A DNA stretch of 23,040 nucleotides from Nostoc sp. CHAB 5834 (GCA_020829485.1 JAIVFU010000100.1:1-23040), one strand, 5' to 3'; numbered from the stretch's first letter, positions 6,319 through 14,960 are shown. The notes: generated by a model not told the origin, from the sequence alone. Translations and numbers: made by a program.

Positions 6319-7371
6319 TTAATTCATAGATTCAAAGTCAACAAGAAGCCAATTTATTCCATCCATTATTATGGGAAATTTTTCTTCAAGTATGTTTAAC
6401 TCCTGAAAACATTTCTCTCTATATTTTTGTTTTTCAGTGAAATTAGTGATGGCTTTAATTAATGGCTTTTTTACTTCGTAACTTTCTTCAGCTTTAGCAA
6501 TCGCATGTGCGGGTATTTCGTTATTTACACGCAATATTGCTAAGTCAATCAAATCTCTAGATTGTGTACTTGAATCGTTCCATCGGTCAGCATTAGCCAT
6601 TAGTTTTGATGTAAATCTATCGCTTATACTCAGACAAGGTATTTTTGTCCATTCAGGATAAACAGGAGAGTCCAAAGTAAAAATCCCATTGGCTACAATT
6701 TCTACTTTAATAGTTATTTCATTGACTACAATAGGAAAACGAATACCATATTGATTTATTGTACTGTCACCTAATTCGATATCTGTTGTACTTTGAAATA
6801 ATGCTACAATTCCTTCATCGCAAATCAAATTTCTTAAATATCTGTAATTTTCAGTTCCATAAGGGAAGAGGAAATCAATATCTTTACTAAGCCTGTATTC
6901 ATCATATTCTAAAGCTAAGAGTGTACCACCACCAAAGTATGCAGAAGCTTTTTTGAAAACTTCTGGATTGAAAGCATTAAGGATTTTAAGTATATTATTA
7001 TGATGATCGAGATGAAACATTTCAAAATCCGGTAATATCCAGGAGTTATATTTTTTTGCTAAATAATGAACAAAATCTTTTTCTTCTTGTTTTAAATTAT
7101 TGAAGGTAGTTTGATGATGCCAATTGCGTTGATACAATTGAACAATTTCTTTCTCACTCATTTGATATACATTTTTTAGCTGCCAACCAATAGACTCTAG
7201 AAATGGTAGCTTTTGTGGATTTAGCATAAAATATGGTTGATTTTTTTCTATAATAAACTCTCTCAAAATCCAAACCCAAATCCTGTATTCACCATTGTAA
7301 TGCTGCTCGATCACTTTAGTCCTTATGTGGTTTTTGGTTAAAACTGGGATTTTTAAATAATTATGGGACAC
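6319..7371 (-). CDS. AbiEii/AbiGii-like nucleotidyltransferase (putative toxin) with N-terminal extension
   Basis: This 350-residue protein has the nucleotidyltransferase core of the AbiEii/AbiGii toxin family at about residues 140-285. GGGT is at 147-150, the metal-binding DID pair at Asp164/Asp166 (motif RLSKDIDFLF), a third acidic residue at Glu224 (KVEIVAN), the lysine motif at about 255-262 (SKLMANADRW) and the downstream RDLIDLAIL (272-280). Family members transfer nucleotides to RNA or other targets and usually act with a cognate antitoxin. Residues 1-130, rich in Trp, His and Tyr, are unlike the short N-terminus of AbiEii and I do not recognise them. No antitoxin gene is directly adjacent. 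The start is uncertain: the frame opens after a TAA and the first candidate is GTG 7371, but the AGGAG motif abuts it; GTG at codon 20 is an alternative. Role in phage defence or TA is inference. Confidence 0.7.
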   Translation of the reverse strand: MSHNYLKIPVLTKNHIRTKVIEQHYNGEYRIWVWILREFIIEKNQPYFMLNPQKLPFLESIGWQLKNVYQMSEKEIVQLYQRNWHHQTTFNNLKQEEKDFVHYLAKKYNSWILPDFEMFHLDHHNNILKILNAFNPEVFKKASAYFGGGTLLALEYDEYRLSKDIDFLFPYGTENYRYLRNLICDEGIVALFQSTTDIELGDSTINQYGIRFPIVVNEITIKVEIVANGIFTLDSPVYPEWTKIPCLSISDRFTSKLMANADRWNDSSTQSRDLIDLAILRVNNEIPAHAIAKAEESYEVKKPLIKAITNFTEKQKYREKCFQELNILEEKFPIIMDGINWLLVDFESMN

Positions 7372-7402
7372 TCCTAACTGGATAATTAAGCCGTGTTAGG
7401 GT

Positions 7403-7579
7403 GTGAGAAATGAACAAAGAGTGAAAGAGTATGAGGATACAGATTATCAATGTGCCAGTTTTGTAGAAATTCTCGAAGTCAGCACCGCTTTGGGTGTTGA
7501 ATTTGAAACGGCAACTATGCAAGTAGATTTTGCAGAAATAGAAGCAGTTAAAAAAAACGTGGAGAAATGGCGCAAATAA
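7403..7579 (+). CDS. Short unrecognised gene or gene fragment
   Basis: A plus-strand frame of 58 codons begins with GTG after an in-frame TAG (7397-7399) and ends at TAA. The peptide (VRNEQRVKEYEDTDYQCASF then VEILEVSTALGVEFETATMQ and VDFAEIEAVKKNVEKWRK) has natural amino-acid composition with amphipathic helical character, and looks more protein-like than a chance frame. I do not recognise the family. There is no good ribosome-binding site, and it diverges from the AbiEii-like gene with about 30 nt between starts. It may be the surviving C-terminal end of a larger gene rather than a complete one. Confidence 0.4.
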   Translation: MRNEQRVKEYEDTDYQCASFVEILEVSTALGVEFETATMQVDFAEIEAVKKNVEKWRK

Positions 7580-7648
7580 AAACTGAATATTAAATAGTTG
7601 AAAAGAGCGATCGCTTTAACTAAAAAAATATCCCCACTTCAATAAAAT

Positions 7649-7918
7649 TTACTGATCATAATGATATTTACAACTCAAAATAATTAATAAATCTTCTTCC
7701 ATTTTGTAAACTAATCTATGTTCATCTGTAATTTGCCTTGACCAGTAACCTTGTAATTCATATTTTAATGGTTCTGGCTTCCCTATCCCCGCAAAAGGAT
7801 CTCTTTGTATATCTCTAATCAGTTTCAAGATTTTTTTGAAAATTTTCTTGTCTTCTGTTGCCCACTGACCTAATTGTTCAAAAGCTTCTGGTTCAAAGGT
7901 AATTTTTTTCATATTCAT
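7649..7918 (-). CDS. Txe/YoeB-family ribosome-dependent mRNA endonuclease toxin
   Basis: This 89-residue protein follows E. coli YoeB nearly end to end: KKIFKKILKLIRDIQRDPF, the hallmark GIGKPEPLKYELQGYWSR, then DEHRLVYK and a C-terminal KYHYDQ. Catalytic residues of YoeB (Glu46, Arg65, His83, Tyr84) correspond to Glu49, Arg68, His86 and Tyr87; all are present. It extends two residues (Asp-Gln) past the usual terminal Tyr. YoeB toxins cut mRNA in the ribosomal A site and are held inactive by a YefM-type antitoxin. The start overlaps the end of the antitoxin gene by 26 nt; ATG 7918 or ATG 7912 are both possible. The pair appears intact. Confidence 0.9.
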   Translation of the reverse strand: MNMKKITFEPEAFEQLGQWATEDKKIFKKILKLIRDIQRDPFAGIGKPEPLKYELQGYWSRQITDEHRLVYKMEEDLLIILSCKYHYDQ

Positions 7919-8144
7919 CTAAATCTACATAAATTAGATTCCCTTTTTCTACATTCTCCAAAGCTTTGAGCAGGTGTTTTTTATTAGTCTCTGATTTCAA
8001 AAGATAAGTAGTTTCATCTTCTTCAGTTGGTGTTTCAACTAATACAATGACTTCTACAACAGTTCCTTCTGGTAATTCCGTTGTAGACAGTTCAATTTTG
8101 CCATCTTTTCCGACAATAGACTTTTGTTTAATTCCACTAAGCAT
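7893..8144 (-). CDS. Antitoxin paired with the YoeB-like toxin
   Basis: This 83-residue protein begins MLSGIKQKSIVGKDGKIEL with STTELPEGTVVEVIVLVE, a small beta-rich N-terminal module that could bind DNA. A linker, TPTEEDETTYLLKSETNKKH, leads to an acidic helical tail, LLKALENVEKGNLIYVDLDE, that should mask the toxin. Cyanobacterial antitoxins of this shape accompany Txe/YoeB toxins. A TAGGAATT Shine-Dalgarno-like sequence precedes the ATG at 8144. Translation is coupled to the toxin by a 26-nt overlap, and such operons are normally repressed by the antitoxin-toxin complex. Its exact antitoxin class (YefM/Phd or AbrB-like) I cannot decide by eye. Confidence 0.8.
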   Translation of the reverse strand: MLSGIKQKSIVGKDGKIELSTTELPEGTVVEVIVLVETPTEEDETTYLLKSETNKKHLLKALENVEKGNLIYVDLDEYEKNYL

Positions 8145-8886
8145 AATTCCTATTTACTCCTATCTTTACCACTTTATTTTAACTGTATCTGACTTAGATG
8201 AGATTTGGGCGATCGCTTGCTTTTCTTTGTTAGCGTAGGCGGTTCGTTAAAAACAGCGATCGCTAGTTAATTAGAAAAACTAGAACTCAAATTGGGAACA
8301 ATAAATAAAGCGCAGTTATTTATTGTATAGAAGCGAAGTAGTTAACTACCAGACATCGCACTGCTGATAGTTTAGCAAATAGGAGAAGATTATGAGTTTA
8401 CAGCATCAATAAATTAAAGGGCTTATACCATTGGGGTGTAATCCAGGTATTCTATAAAAAATGTTTCTCTGTTTACCCCTACACCTCACACCCGTTGCGC
8501 CATACCCGTTTTTTCCGTCAGAGACTATGAGGGGTGCATCCCACTTTTTATTCTCCCAGCAATAATAAATAAGACCAAAAGATTGTTACAGAAATATAAG
8601 GTAGGGGAGTAATTAGTCACTATCAAGGGAGAATAAAGTGATTAATATCAGGTGCATCCATGAGTCCCGAAGAACATCAATAAGTAGGCATTAATGCGAT
8701 TATTTGGGCTTTATTGAGATTGAAGTTTTGTTATTGGGGATTTCCAAATAAAAAAATATCCCACCCCACAATATTGGATAATTTATTTCTTGGAGTTCCC
8801 TTGACAAGATGCGCTTACCCTGTGATTTGATCGCTTTTCAATCAACTTAGTGAAAACCAATCAAGCAATTACAAAGAGGCAACATT
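8145..8886. other. Gene-poor decayed region upstream of the YoeB-type module
   Basis: These 740 bases have no intact gene. Two HIP1 octamers bracket a short GC-rich repeat (8209-8263). A short frame near 8275-8328 reads EKLELKLGTINKAQLFIV before a stop, which looks like the end of a lost regulator gene. Two tiny frames start with ATG and stop after 7-8 codons (about 8391 and 8660, ending CATCAATAA), the second followed in frame by plausible protein wording. The right part holds the MITE-like repeat listed at 8735-8802. Overall it reads as degraded accessory DNA. Confidence 0.5.
8735..8802. repeat. Short MITE-like repeat, internally deleted copy
   Basis: The 68-bp element has imperfect terminal inverted repeats: GGGGATTTCCAAATAAAAA at the left and the complement of AAGGGAACTCCAAGAAATAA at the right. 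Its ends and its centre (CCACCCCACAA then ATTGGATAATTTATTT) match the longer element at 18813-18941, but the left arm of that element's central palindrome is missing. It is therefore a shortened derivative of the same family. Confidence 0.75.
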
Positions 8887-9061
8887 ATGGCAAACTTACG
8901 TGTGAAAAAAATTCCAGCAATTCTTGTTAGTTTAACTTTAGTGACAGGGTTTGGAGTTTACGTTCCTGCCTATGCTATACCTAACTGGTGAATCAACTGA
9001 AAGTGCAAGTCAGGAATTGGGTACTCTGGGAATTATTCATCATCTTGAGTCAAAAATATAA
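8887..9061 (+). pseudogene. Small exported protein broken by a frameshift
   Basis: An ATG at 8887 preceded by GAGG (about 8 nt upstream) opens a typical signal peptide: MANLRVKKIPAILVSLTLVT then GFGVYVPAYA. The frame stops after IPNW at 8989-8991. In the +1 frame the sequence continues in plausible protein style from about 8978 (YLTGESTESASQELGTLGII and HHLESKI) to a TAA at 9059-9061. The simplest reading is a one-base indel around 8975-8990 in a short exported protein. Alternatively, the 34-residue peptide is all that is made. The family is not recognised. Confidence 0.45.
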
Positions 9062-9075
9062 CAATTATATTTGTC

Positions 9076-9268
9076 TCAACCGCAATCATGCCACGATTCC
9101 TCTACACCTTGGCTAATTGCATTATCCATATCCTCAAGAGTTTTAGGTTCTCCTCGATATTTTAAGCAACCTGCTACATCATCTAATTTAGTTACTGAAA
9201 AAAATACTAGGCTTTAATAAATCACCGATTTCTGGAATCCCTTCTGTTTTAACTCCAACTTTTTTCAT
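9076..9268 (-). pseudogene. Antitoxin-like remnant frameshifted in a T7 run
   Basis: On the minus strand an ATG at 9268, inside the last codons of the DUF2442 gene, gives MKKVGVKTEGIPEIGDLLKP and then reaches a stop after a run of seven T (A at 9199-9205 on this strand). With six T the frame would continue as SIFSVTKLDDVAGCLKYRGE then PKTLEDMDNAISQGVEESWH to a TGA at 9078-9076. That C-terminal part resembles the tails of small AbrB/MazE-like cyanobacterial antitoxins; the N-terminal part I do not recognise. A one-base slip in a homopolymer is the simplest cause, and it could be a sequencing error. Confidence 0.45.
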
Positions 9269-9542
9269 ATTCTTCCAGATTTCTATAGATGGGAATAGAT
9301 TGGTTAGTAACCACAGAATAAAGAACATCTGGGTCTAAATCTGCGGCATTATCCCAGTGAATTGTTCCCCATTCAGCGTTAATTTTAACAGTTTTAAAAT
9401 AATTTAAATCTTTTAAAGGTGCAAAAATTCCTGTAAATTCGATTAACTGGTTAACATCAACAATACCTTCTTTTCCGTCTTCAAACTTCAAATAGAGTTG
9501 ATAGTTATCGTGAGGAATAACTTGTATAATGTCTTTAAGCAT
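9249..9542 (-). CDS. DUF2442 domain protein
   Basis: This is a 97-residue protein with the DUF2442 pattern: MLKDIIQVIPHDNYQLYLKF, then EDGKEGIVDVNQLIEFTGIF, then APLKDLNYFKTVKINAEWGT and the signature IHWDNAADLDPDVLYS. DUF2442 proteins are small and commonly lie beside a DUF4160 protein in predicted toxin-antitoxin-like pairs, but no DUF4160 gene is seen here. The only neighbour is the frameshifted remnant overlapping its 3' end by about 20 nt. The ATG at 9542 has no strong ribosome-binding site. Its biochemical role is unknown. Confidence 0.75.
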   Translation of the reverse strand: MLKDIIQVIPHDNYQLYLKFEDGKEGIVDVNQLIEFTGIFAPLKDLNYFKTVKINAEWGTIHWDNAADLDPDVLYSVVTNQSIPIYRNLEEYEKSWS

Positions 9543-9603
9543 AATTCACTCTAATGGTTGAATTGTTTCCAAGGGATTATTTTGTCTTGCCACTCTGTGA
9601 GAC

Positions 9604-9634
9604 AAAAAAAGGCGAACTTTTTGGGTTCGCCTTT
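9604..9634 (-). terminator. Intrinsic terminator of the chlL-DUF5331-chlN cluster
   Basis: Read on the minus strand, a perfect 10-bp stem (AAAGGCGAAC at 9634-9625 pairing with GTTCGCCTTT at 9617-9608), a 7-nt loop and a continuing T run give a classical Rho-independent terminator. It lies about 30 nt after the chlN stop. Confidence 0.9.
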
Positions 9635-9666
9635 ATCTTATACTGTTGCTCAATCCAAACTCAAAT

Positions 9667-11246
<1,580 letters not shown>

Positions 11247-12032
11247 TTAAGCGTTGGGGAAGAGACGGGCAATTTCTGATTCATCAAAAACGCCTGCTGG
11301 CAGTTCTTCCCCCAAAAAATCGTTACTTTCTTCAGCTTTTTGCAAAGCTGTTTCATCACTCCAGACATCTGACAACACGTCTTTAAACGCATTCTCATCT
11401 ATTGGACTATCTTCAAGCGCTTCGTCTTCATCCAGCTTTATTTCCATCGCATCCGTAGTACCGAAGCCCATGTCCCCAAACTCATCTGCTTCTAAAGTAG
11501 AGGTTTCAAGAAACTCATCTTTTGAGTCCTGTCCGTTGGATAAAGAAATATCACCAAAAGCATCTTCGGTTTCCTCTAACTCGCTGATTTCTAAGCTTTG
11601 CTCCTCAGAATCCACGATTGTGAACTCTTGAACTAGCGCCACCGACGCAAAGCCATTTGTATGAGAATGTGTCAATGTTTCATCCTCACGCTTTTCGTCA
11701 ATGACGGCGGCTGCTTCTTCTACGAATCTCTCTACTTCTGGGTTGACGAAGCGATTACCAAGAGCGAAATCTGGGTCAAAATGCAAATCCAGCACTTCAA
11801 TCAGGGTATCAGCATCAGGATTGAGTTTGGCAAAGGGCAACATTAACTGCGCTAGTTTTGGCTCTAGGGCGTTAACAACTCCCAGGATGAGGTAAGAAGG
11901 TGGTCGCTTCCCGCCATCAGGTGTGTACACCGATTCCACTTGCATGTGCAGCGTAATCCAGTCCCGATTGTTCTGGAAAAATTGCAACCATTTTTGCTTT
12001 AATGAGTCTGTAAAGCTGTCAAAGAATGCCAT
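11247..12032 (-). CDS. DUF5331 domain protein located between chlL and chlN
   Basis: This cyanobacterial protein of unknown function sits between two subunit genes of dark protochlorophyllide reductase. I place the start at the ATG 12032-12030 (MAFFDSFTDSLKQKWLQFFQ) because GAGGG at 12045-12041 is an ideal ribosome-binding site 8 nt upstream; the ATG at 12047 overlaps that site. The resulting 261 residues comprise a conserved-looking globular N-terminal part (about 1-90, with NNRDWITLHM, PPSYLILGVVNALEPKLAQL and LDLHFDPDFALG) and a long, strongly acidic low-complexity region to the C-terminus. There are no membrane segments, cysteine clusters or nucleotide-binding motifs. The start is 32 nt after the chlL stop, so co-transcription with chlL is likely. 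The DUF5331 label rests on memory of this gene order and wording. A role in assembly or regulation of the reductase is only inferred from position. Confidence 0.8.
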   Translation of the reverse strand: MAFFDSFTDSLKQKWLQFFQNNRDWITLHMQVESVYTPDGGKRPPSYLILGVVNALEPKLAQLMLPFAKLNPDADTLIEVLDLHFDPDFALGNRFVNPEVERFVEEAAAVIDEKREDETLTHSHTNGFASVALVQEFTIVDSEEQSLEISELEETEDAFGDISLSNGQDSKDEFLETSTLEADEFGDMGFGTTDAMEIKLDEDEALEDSPIDENAFKDVLSDVWSDETALQKAEESNDFLGEELPAGVFDESEIARLFPNA

Positions 12033-12064
12033 GTTATTGTCCCTCATCCTGAGAACTTGGTGAT

Positions 12065-12931
12065 TTATACAATCATCAAGTCTAGTTCCTCTTCTGAATT
12101 AGGAACCTGGGGTTTTCCCGGATTTAGATAAAAATCGGATAACAAAGAGAACAACTCCCGATCTGGTGTGTCATTAGGCACAACACCTTCTGGACGCGCC
12201 AGAATTTGGTCGGCGATGTTGAGATAGTAGTCGCAAACGTAGTCTAGGGAAGGATCTTGCTCTGCCATTTCAAACAAAGTTTTACCTTTTACACGGGAAA
12301 CACGGATATCTTCAATTAAAGGTAAAACTTCTAGAACTGGCATTGGCACTGCTTCTATATATTTTTCAATCAAGTCGCGCTTGGAGGTGCGGTTGCCAAT
12401 TAACCCAGCTAGACGCAGTGGGTGAGTTCGTGCTTTTTCACGGACTGAAGCCGCAATTCGATTTGCTGCAAATAAAGCATCAAAGCCGTTGTCTGTAACG
12501 ATTAGGCAGTAATCTGCATAGTTGAGTGGTGCTGCAAAACCACCGCAAACTACGTCACCCAGAACGTCAAAAAGAATTACATCGTATTCATCAAAGGCGT
12601 TGAGTTCCTTAAGTAATTTCACGGTTTCGCCAACTACGTATCCACCGCACCCAGCACCCGCAGGAGGCCCACCAGCTTCTACGCAATCCACCCCGCCGTA
12701 GCCTTTATAAATTACATCTTCAGGCCAGACATCTTCGTAGTGATAATCCTTTTCTTGGAGGGTGTCGATAATTGTGGGAATTAAAAACCCAGTCAGGGTA
12801 AAGGTACTGTCATGTTTGGGGTCGCAACCAATTTGCAGCACTTTCTTGCCACGTTTAGCTAGGGCGACGGATATATTACAGCTAGTTGTGGATTTACCGA
12901 TACCACCTTTTCCGTAGACTGCTAGTTTCAC
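12065..12931 (-). CDS. chlL: Light-independent protochlorophyllide reductase, iron-sulfur ATP-binding subunit L
   Basis: ChlL is the nitrogenase Fe-protein-like reductase. As a homodimer it binds MgATP and a bridging [4Fe-4S] cluster and passes electrons to ChlN-ChlB. The start chosen is GTG 12931 because AAGAGG (12946-12941) lies 9 nt upstream, and the protein then begins at the family's usual point ([20 protein letters not shown]) with the standard length of 288 residues; a TTG 30 nt earlier also opens the frame. Walker A (GKGGIGKST) is at residues 8-16, and the two cluster cysteines are Cys95 (AGAGCGGYV) and Cys129 (GDVVCGGFA). The switch regions CDPKHDST and [11 protein letters not shown] are intact. 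It is the first gene of the cluster and has a 650-nt spacer upstream. Confidence 0.97.
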   Translation of the reverse strand: MKLAVYGKGGIGKSTTSCNISVALAKRGKKVLQIGCDPKHDSTFTLTGFLIPTIIDTLQEKDYHYEDVWPEDVIYKGYGGVDCVEAGGPPAGAGCGGYVVGETVKLLKELNAFDEYDVILFDVLGDVVCGGFAAPLNYADYCLIVTDNGFDALFAANRIAASVREKARTHPLRLAGLIGNRTSKRDLIEKYIEAVPMPVLEVLPLIEDIRVSRVKGKTLFEMAEQDPSLDYVCDYYLNIADQILARPEGVVPNDTPDRELFSLLSDFYLNPGKPQVPNSEEELDLMIV

Positions 12932-13614
12932 TTTTATTTGCCTCTTATAGCTTCTTGTCAAACTTGTGGCTCAAACATTTGCCTTCACCTTTCCTGAGAT
13001 GGCGATGCGTGAGGTCTGTGAATGTCATTATTGGGCAAATTACATAGAAAAGAAAGTGGCTCTTAATTTGGAAAACGGTCTTATCCGATGAATTAAATCA
13101 ATATTATATTTATTTGGGGTTTTATTAGCCTTAAGGGCTTTATTAGCTCTAAAAACCATAAATAAACAGTTTTTATAACTTATTTTTATAAAAATAGTTA
13201 CAAAATACAAAAATCTAAAATCGGCTTTTTTGAATGCTTTTCATAGAATTAGCTGATGGTCGGACAATGTGTTTTCAAGGCATTGGGGCGCAGACTCAAG
13301 GGTAAAGAGAGGTATATGCAGCCTGATGCTGGAAATACTATTGGAATTTGCGTTAGCGTAGCTCACCGTACCACTTCGTGGAAGCAAGCTACGCGTAGCG
13401 TCTCGTAGAGAAGTTATCGCAGATAAATTGCCAGTTTTCAGTCGGTAGTCACAACCATTTAATTGCTGCTTGAGAGGAAGTTACTGTGGTTTTGTAAAAA
13501 ATTATTAAATTCCTAGATATTGCCTAAGATAATTAAAATCTTCGGCTGCCGTCAGCGAAGGAGACAGCAGTCCATTAATGGGGATTCCCAGTTCTAGACT
13601 GGGAACAAGGCTAA
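12932..13614. other. Spacer upstream of chlL: possible promoter and dispersed repeats
   Basis: There is no convincing gene here. The chlL-proximal part is AT-rich; on the minus strand a TATAAT at 13108-13103 is the best -10 hexamer, which would give a leader of about 165 nt, but no good -35 is seen. The distal part (about 13348-13420) holds a GC-rich dispersed repeat made of small palindromes: CCACTTCGTGG (13371-13381) and GCTACGCGTAGC (13388-13399), followed by GTCTCGTAGAGAAG. Such units are common in Nostoc spacers, by recollection. Confidence 0.5.
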
Positions 13615-13869
13615 TTAAGACACCTCAGTTTCAACTCCGTGGATTTCCTGTAATGTTTGCCAGCCAGCTTGCCACTGGGAGTTATCTTGTAATAATTTGG
13701 CATTTATCCAAAAACGGACTTTCGGATCGCAAGCCGCAACCATTTCGGCGTAAACCCAGTTAGCCTGATTTTTCCGATTGACTACTTGGAAGTGTCGCCA
13801 GCCATCAACTTTTTGCTGTGCCGTCCACTTAGAACCAACTAGGTAAGGAAATTTTTGTTTTTTAGTCAT
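13615..13869 (-). CDS. Small Trp-rich protein (TIGR02450 type)
   Basis: This 84-residue basic protein has conserved-looking tryptophans: KFPYLVGSKWTAQQKVDGWR, HFQVVNRKNQANWVYAEMVA, DPKVRFWIN and SQWQAGWQTL. The pattern G-S-K-W-T followed by W-R-H-F matches the TIGR02450 family of small Trp-rich proteins of cyanobacteria and some other bacteria; its function is unknown. There is no signal peptide or membrane segment. The start codon (13869-13867) is the ATG of the last copy in an ACAAATG heptamer array, so no Shine-Dalgarno sequence is visible; the next residues (TKKQKFPYL) lead straight into the conserved part. It appears to stand alone. Confidence 0.8.
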   Translation of the reverse strand: MTKKQKFPYLVGSKWTAQQKVDGWRHFQVVNRKNQANWVYAEMVAACDPKVRFWINAKLLQDNSQWQAGWQTLQEIHGVETEVS

Positions 13870-13887
13870 TTGTCATTTGTCATTTGT
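13866..13887 (-). repeat. STRR array of ACAAATG; supplies the start codon of the Trp-rich gene
   Basis: Three tandem TCATTTG units on this strand (ACAAATGA in the direction of the gene) end at the ATG that opens the gene at 13615-13869. Orientation relative to the gene is the same as at natG and natH. Confidence 0.88.
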
Positions 13888-13917
13888 TAAGCTAATCGGC
13901 ATTCAAGTTGCATAATC

Positions 13918-14056
13918 AGGGCAGGCAAGATGCCCACCCCACAAGATATTAATAAAATTTTGATATGCAAATTAGATGTGTTTTAGCTTATTAGTCATTG
14001 TTATTCTTCCCCTGCCTCACCTGCTCCCTCATCCCCCCACTCCCTACTCCCCCTCT
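13918..14056. repeat. Spacer with a fragment of the MITE-like family and a pyrimidine-rich repeat
   Basis: GGCAAGATGCCCACCCCACAAGAT (split here as GGCAAGATGCCC and ACCCCACAAGAT; about 13924-13948) is close to the right arm of the palindrome in the element at 18813-18941, without the element's ends. From about 14010 to 14056 the strand is a C/T-rich degenerate repeat (CCCCTGCCTC, CTCCCTCATCC, CTCCCTACTCC), like an inverted version of the G-rich array after natF. Confidence 0.5.
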
Positions 14057-14057
14057 T

Positions 14058-14441
14058 CTAAGATGTCACCAAATCACCGTTACGGGTAAACTTCTGGCAA
14101 TGCAACTCACTATCTTGCTGGACACATAGCGAAAACCATCTAATATGACTCCAGCAGGTATTGATGTTGTTGGTAATTTTGCGCTTTTTCTTAGAAAGGC
14201 GTTGTCTTACGACTTCATTAGGGCAAAGAATTTCTAACGTGCCTGTACCATCTTCGTAATCGACAATGCGAAATAGACAGTCTTGCAACATCGCACGGCT
14301 ACTGCTGTCGAAGAACCGCTTAAATCGCTGTAGCTTTTCCCCTTCAGTCATTTGGCTGATGGGTTTTATTTTCAAGAAATCTTCATCCTCAAAATCAAAG
14401 TCATCATCTTCAAAGTCGTAGGGGTCAATCATTTTCAGCAT
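14058..14441 (-). CDS. Hypothetical acidic-N-terminus protein
   Basis: This 127-residue protein is not recognised. It begins with a very acidic stretch (DPYDFEDDDFDFEDEDFLKI), followed by a mixed region (QMTEGEKLQRFKRFFDSSSR and AMLQDCLFRIVDYEDGTGTL) and a basic segment RQRLSKKKRKITNNINTCW, then SHIRWFSLCVQQDSELHCQK near the end. It has four cysteines but no CxxC pair. Start candidates are ATG 14441 or Met4 (14432); neither has a strong ribosome-binding site. The middle (FRIVDYEDGTGTLEILCPNE) reads like a real beta-strand domain, so I keep it as a probable gene. It is likely a cyanobacterial conserved hypothetical protein. Confidence 0.6.
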   Translation of the reverse strand: MLKMIDPYDFEDDDFDFEDEDFLKIKPISQMTEGEKLQRFKRFFDSSSRAMLQDCLFRIVDYEDGTGTLEILCPNEVVRQRLSKKKRKITNNINTCWSHIRWFSLCVQQDSELHCQKFTRNGDLVTS

Positions 14442-14542
14442 CCACTATGCGACCTGGGATTATGGTAACTCTGTGTGGGGGCAAGGTAGAAGAACTTTAA
14501 TAGGTCATACCTGGTGTCAGGTATTTAGATTTATGCTAAGGT

Positions 14543-14844
14543 TCAGCCAGCTTCGGCAATAACCTTTCCAATTTCTTGAAGGGTTGCACCTGTCGCCAGC
14601 ATTGCACGTATCAGAAGTTCAATTGAAACTGAAGCATCACCATTCTCTGCGTTAGCAACATGCGGTTGACTTGAGTGAATTCTCTCGGCTAATTCAATTT
14701 TTGTCGTCGTGCTTTTAAACTTTGACTGAGTGCTAGTTTAATTCCAACCAGAGCATTTTCTTCTGGCGTTACTTTCAAAAATTCTGAAACTGTGCCAACC
14801 TTCCAACCCCTTGCTTCTAGACGTTCCTTTTTAAGTTGATCCAT
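14543..14844 (-). pseudogene. HigA-type XRE antitoxin broken by a frameshift or small deletion
   Basis: From ATG 14844 the minus strand gives MDQLKKERLEARGWKVGTVS, EFLKVTPEENALVGIKLALS and QSLKARRQKLN, then TAG. In another frame it resumes as IELAERIHSSQPHVANAENG and DASVSIELLIRAMLATGATL to a TGA at 14545-14543. Together these are the two halves of a helix-turn-helix (Cro/C1 type) antitoxin of the HigA group; the expected linker of two or three residues (such as L-T-Q) between the halves is missing. An out-of-frame deletion of a few bases at about 14696-14704 is the simplest cause. It lies 2 nt behind the stop codon of the toxin remnant, the usual toxin-first order of higBA. Confidence 0.75.
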
Positions 14845-14846
14845 GA

Positions 14847-14960
14847 CTAATTCTGTGTATCTGTATCGTATTTACTCAATCGCTTTTTACAATTCTCAAT
14901 TACTTGCTCAGGTGTTGTTCGCGTAGTTTTATTGAACACTTCGACAATCAAAATGGCATA
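14847..14960 (-). pseudogene. C-terminal remnant of a HigB-type (RelE-like, Gp49) toxin
   Basis: In-frame wording YAILIVEVFNKTTRTTPEQV and IENCKKRLSKYDTDTQN ends with TAG (14849-14847). This matches the C-terminal end of phage-derived Gp49/HigB-like toxins (aliphatic strand, then K-x-T-R-x-T-P and a basic helix). Upstream in the same frame there is a stop (14963-14961) and no recognisable N-terminal half. The toxin is therefore deleted, leaving about 37 codons next to the broken antitoxin. Confidence 0.6.

Noticed and set aside
11254..11631. Ser-rich plus-strand frame antisense to the DUF5331 gene
   Set aside because: The Ser-rich wording is the mirror of the acidic codons (GAA, GAT) of the real gene on the other strand.
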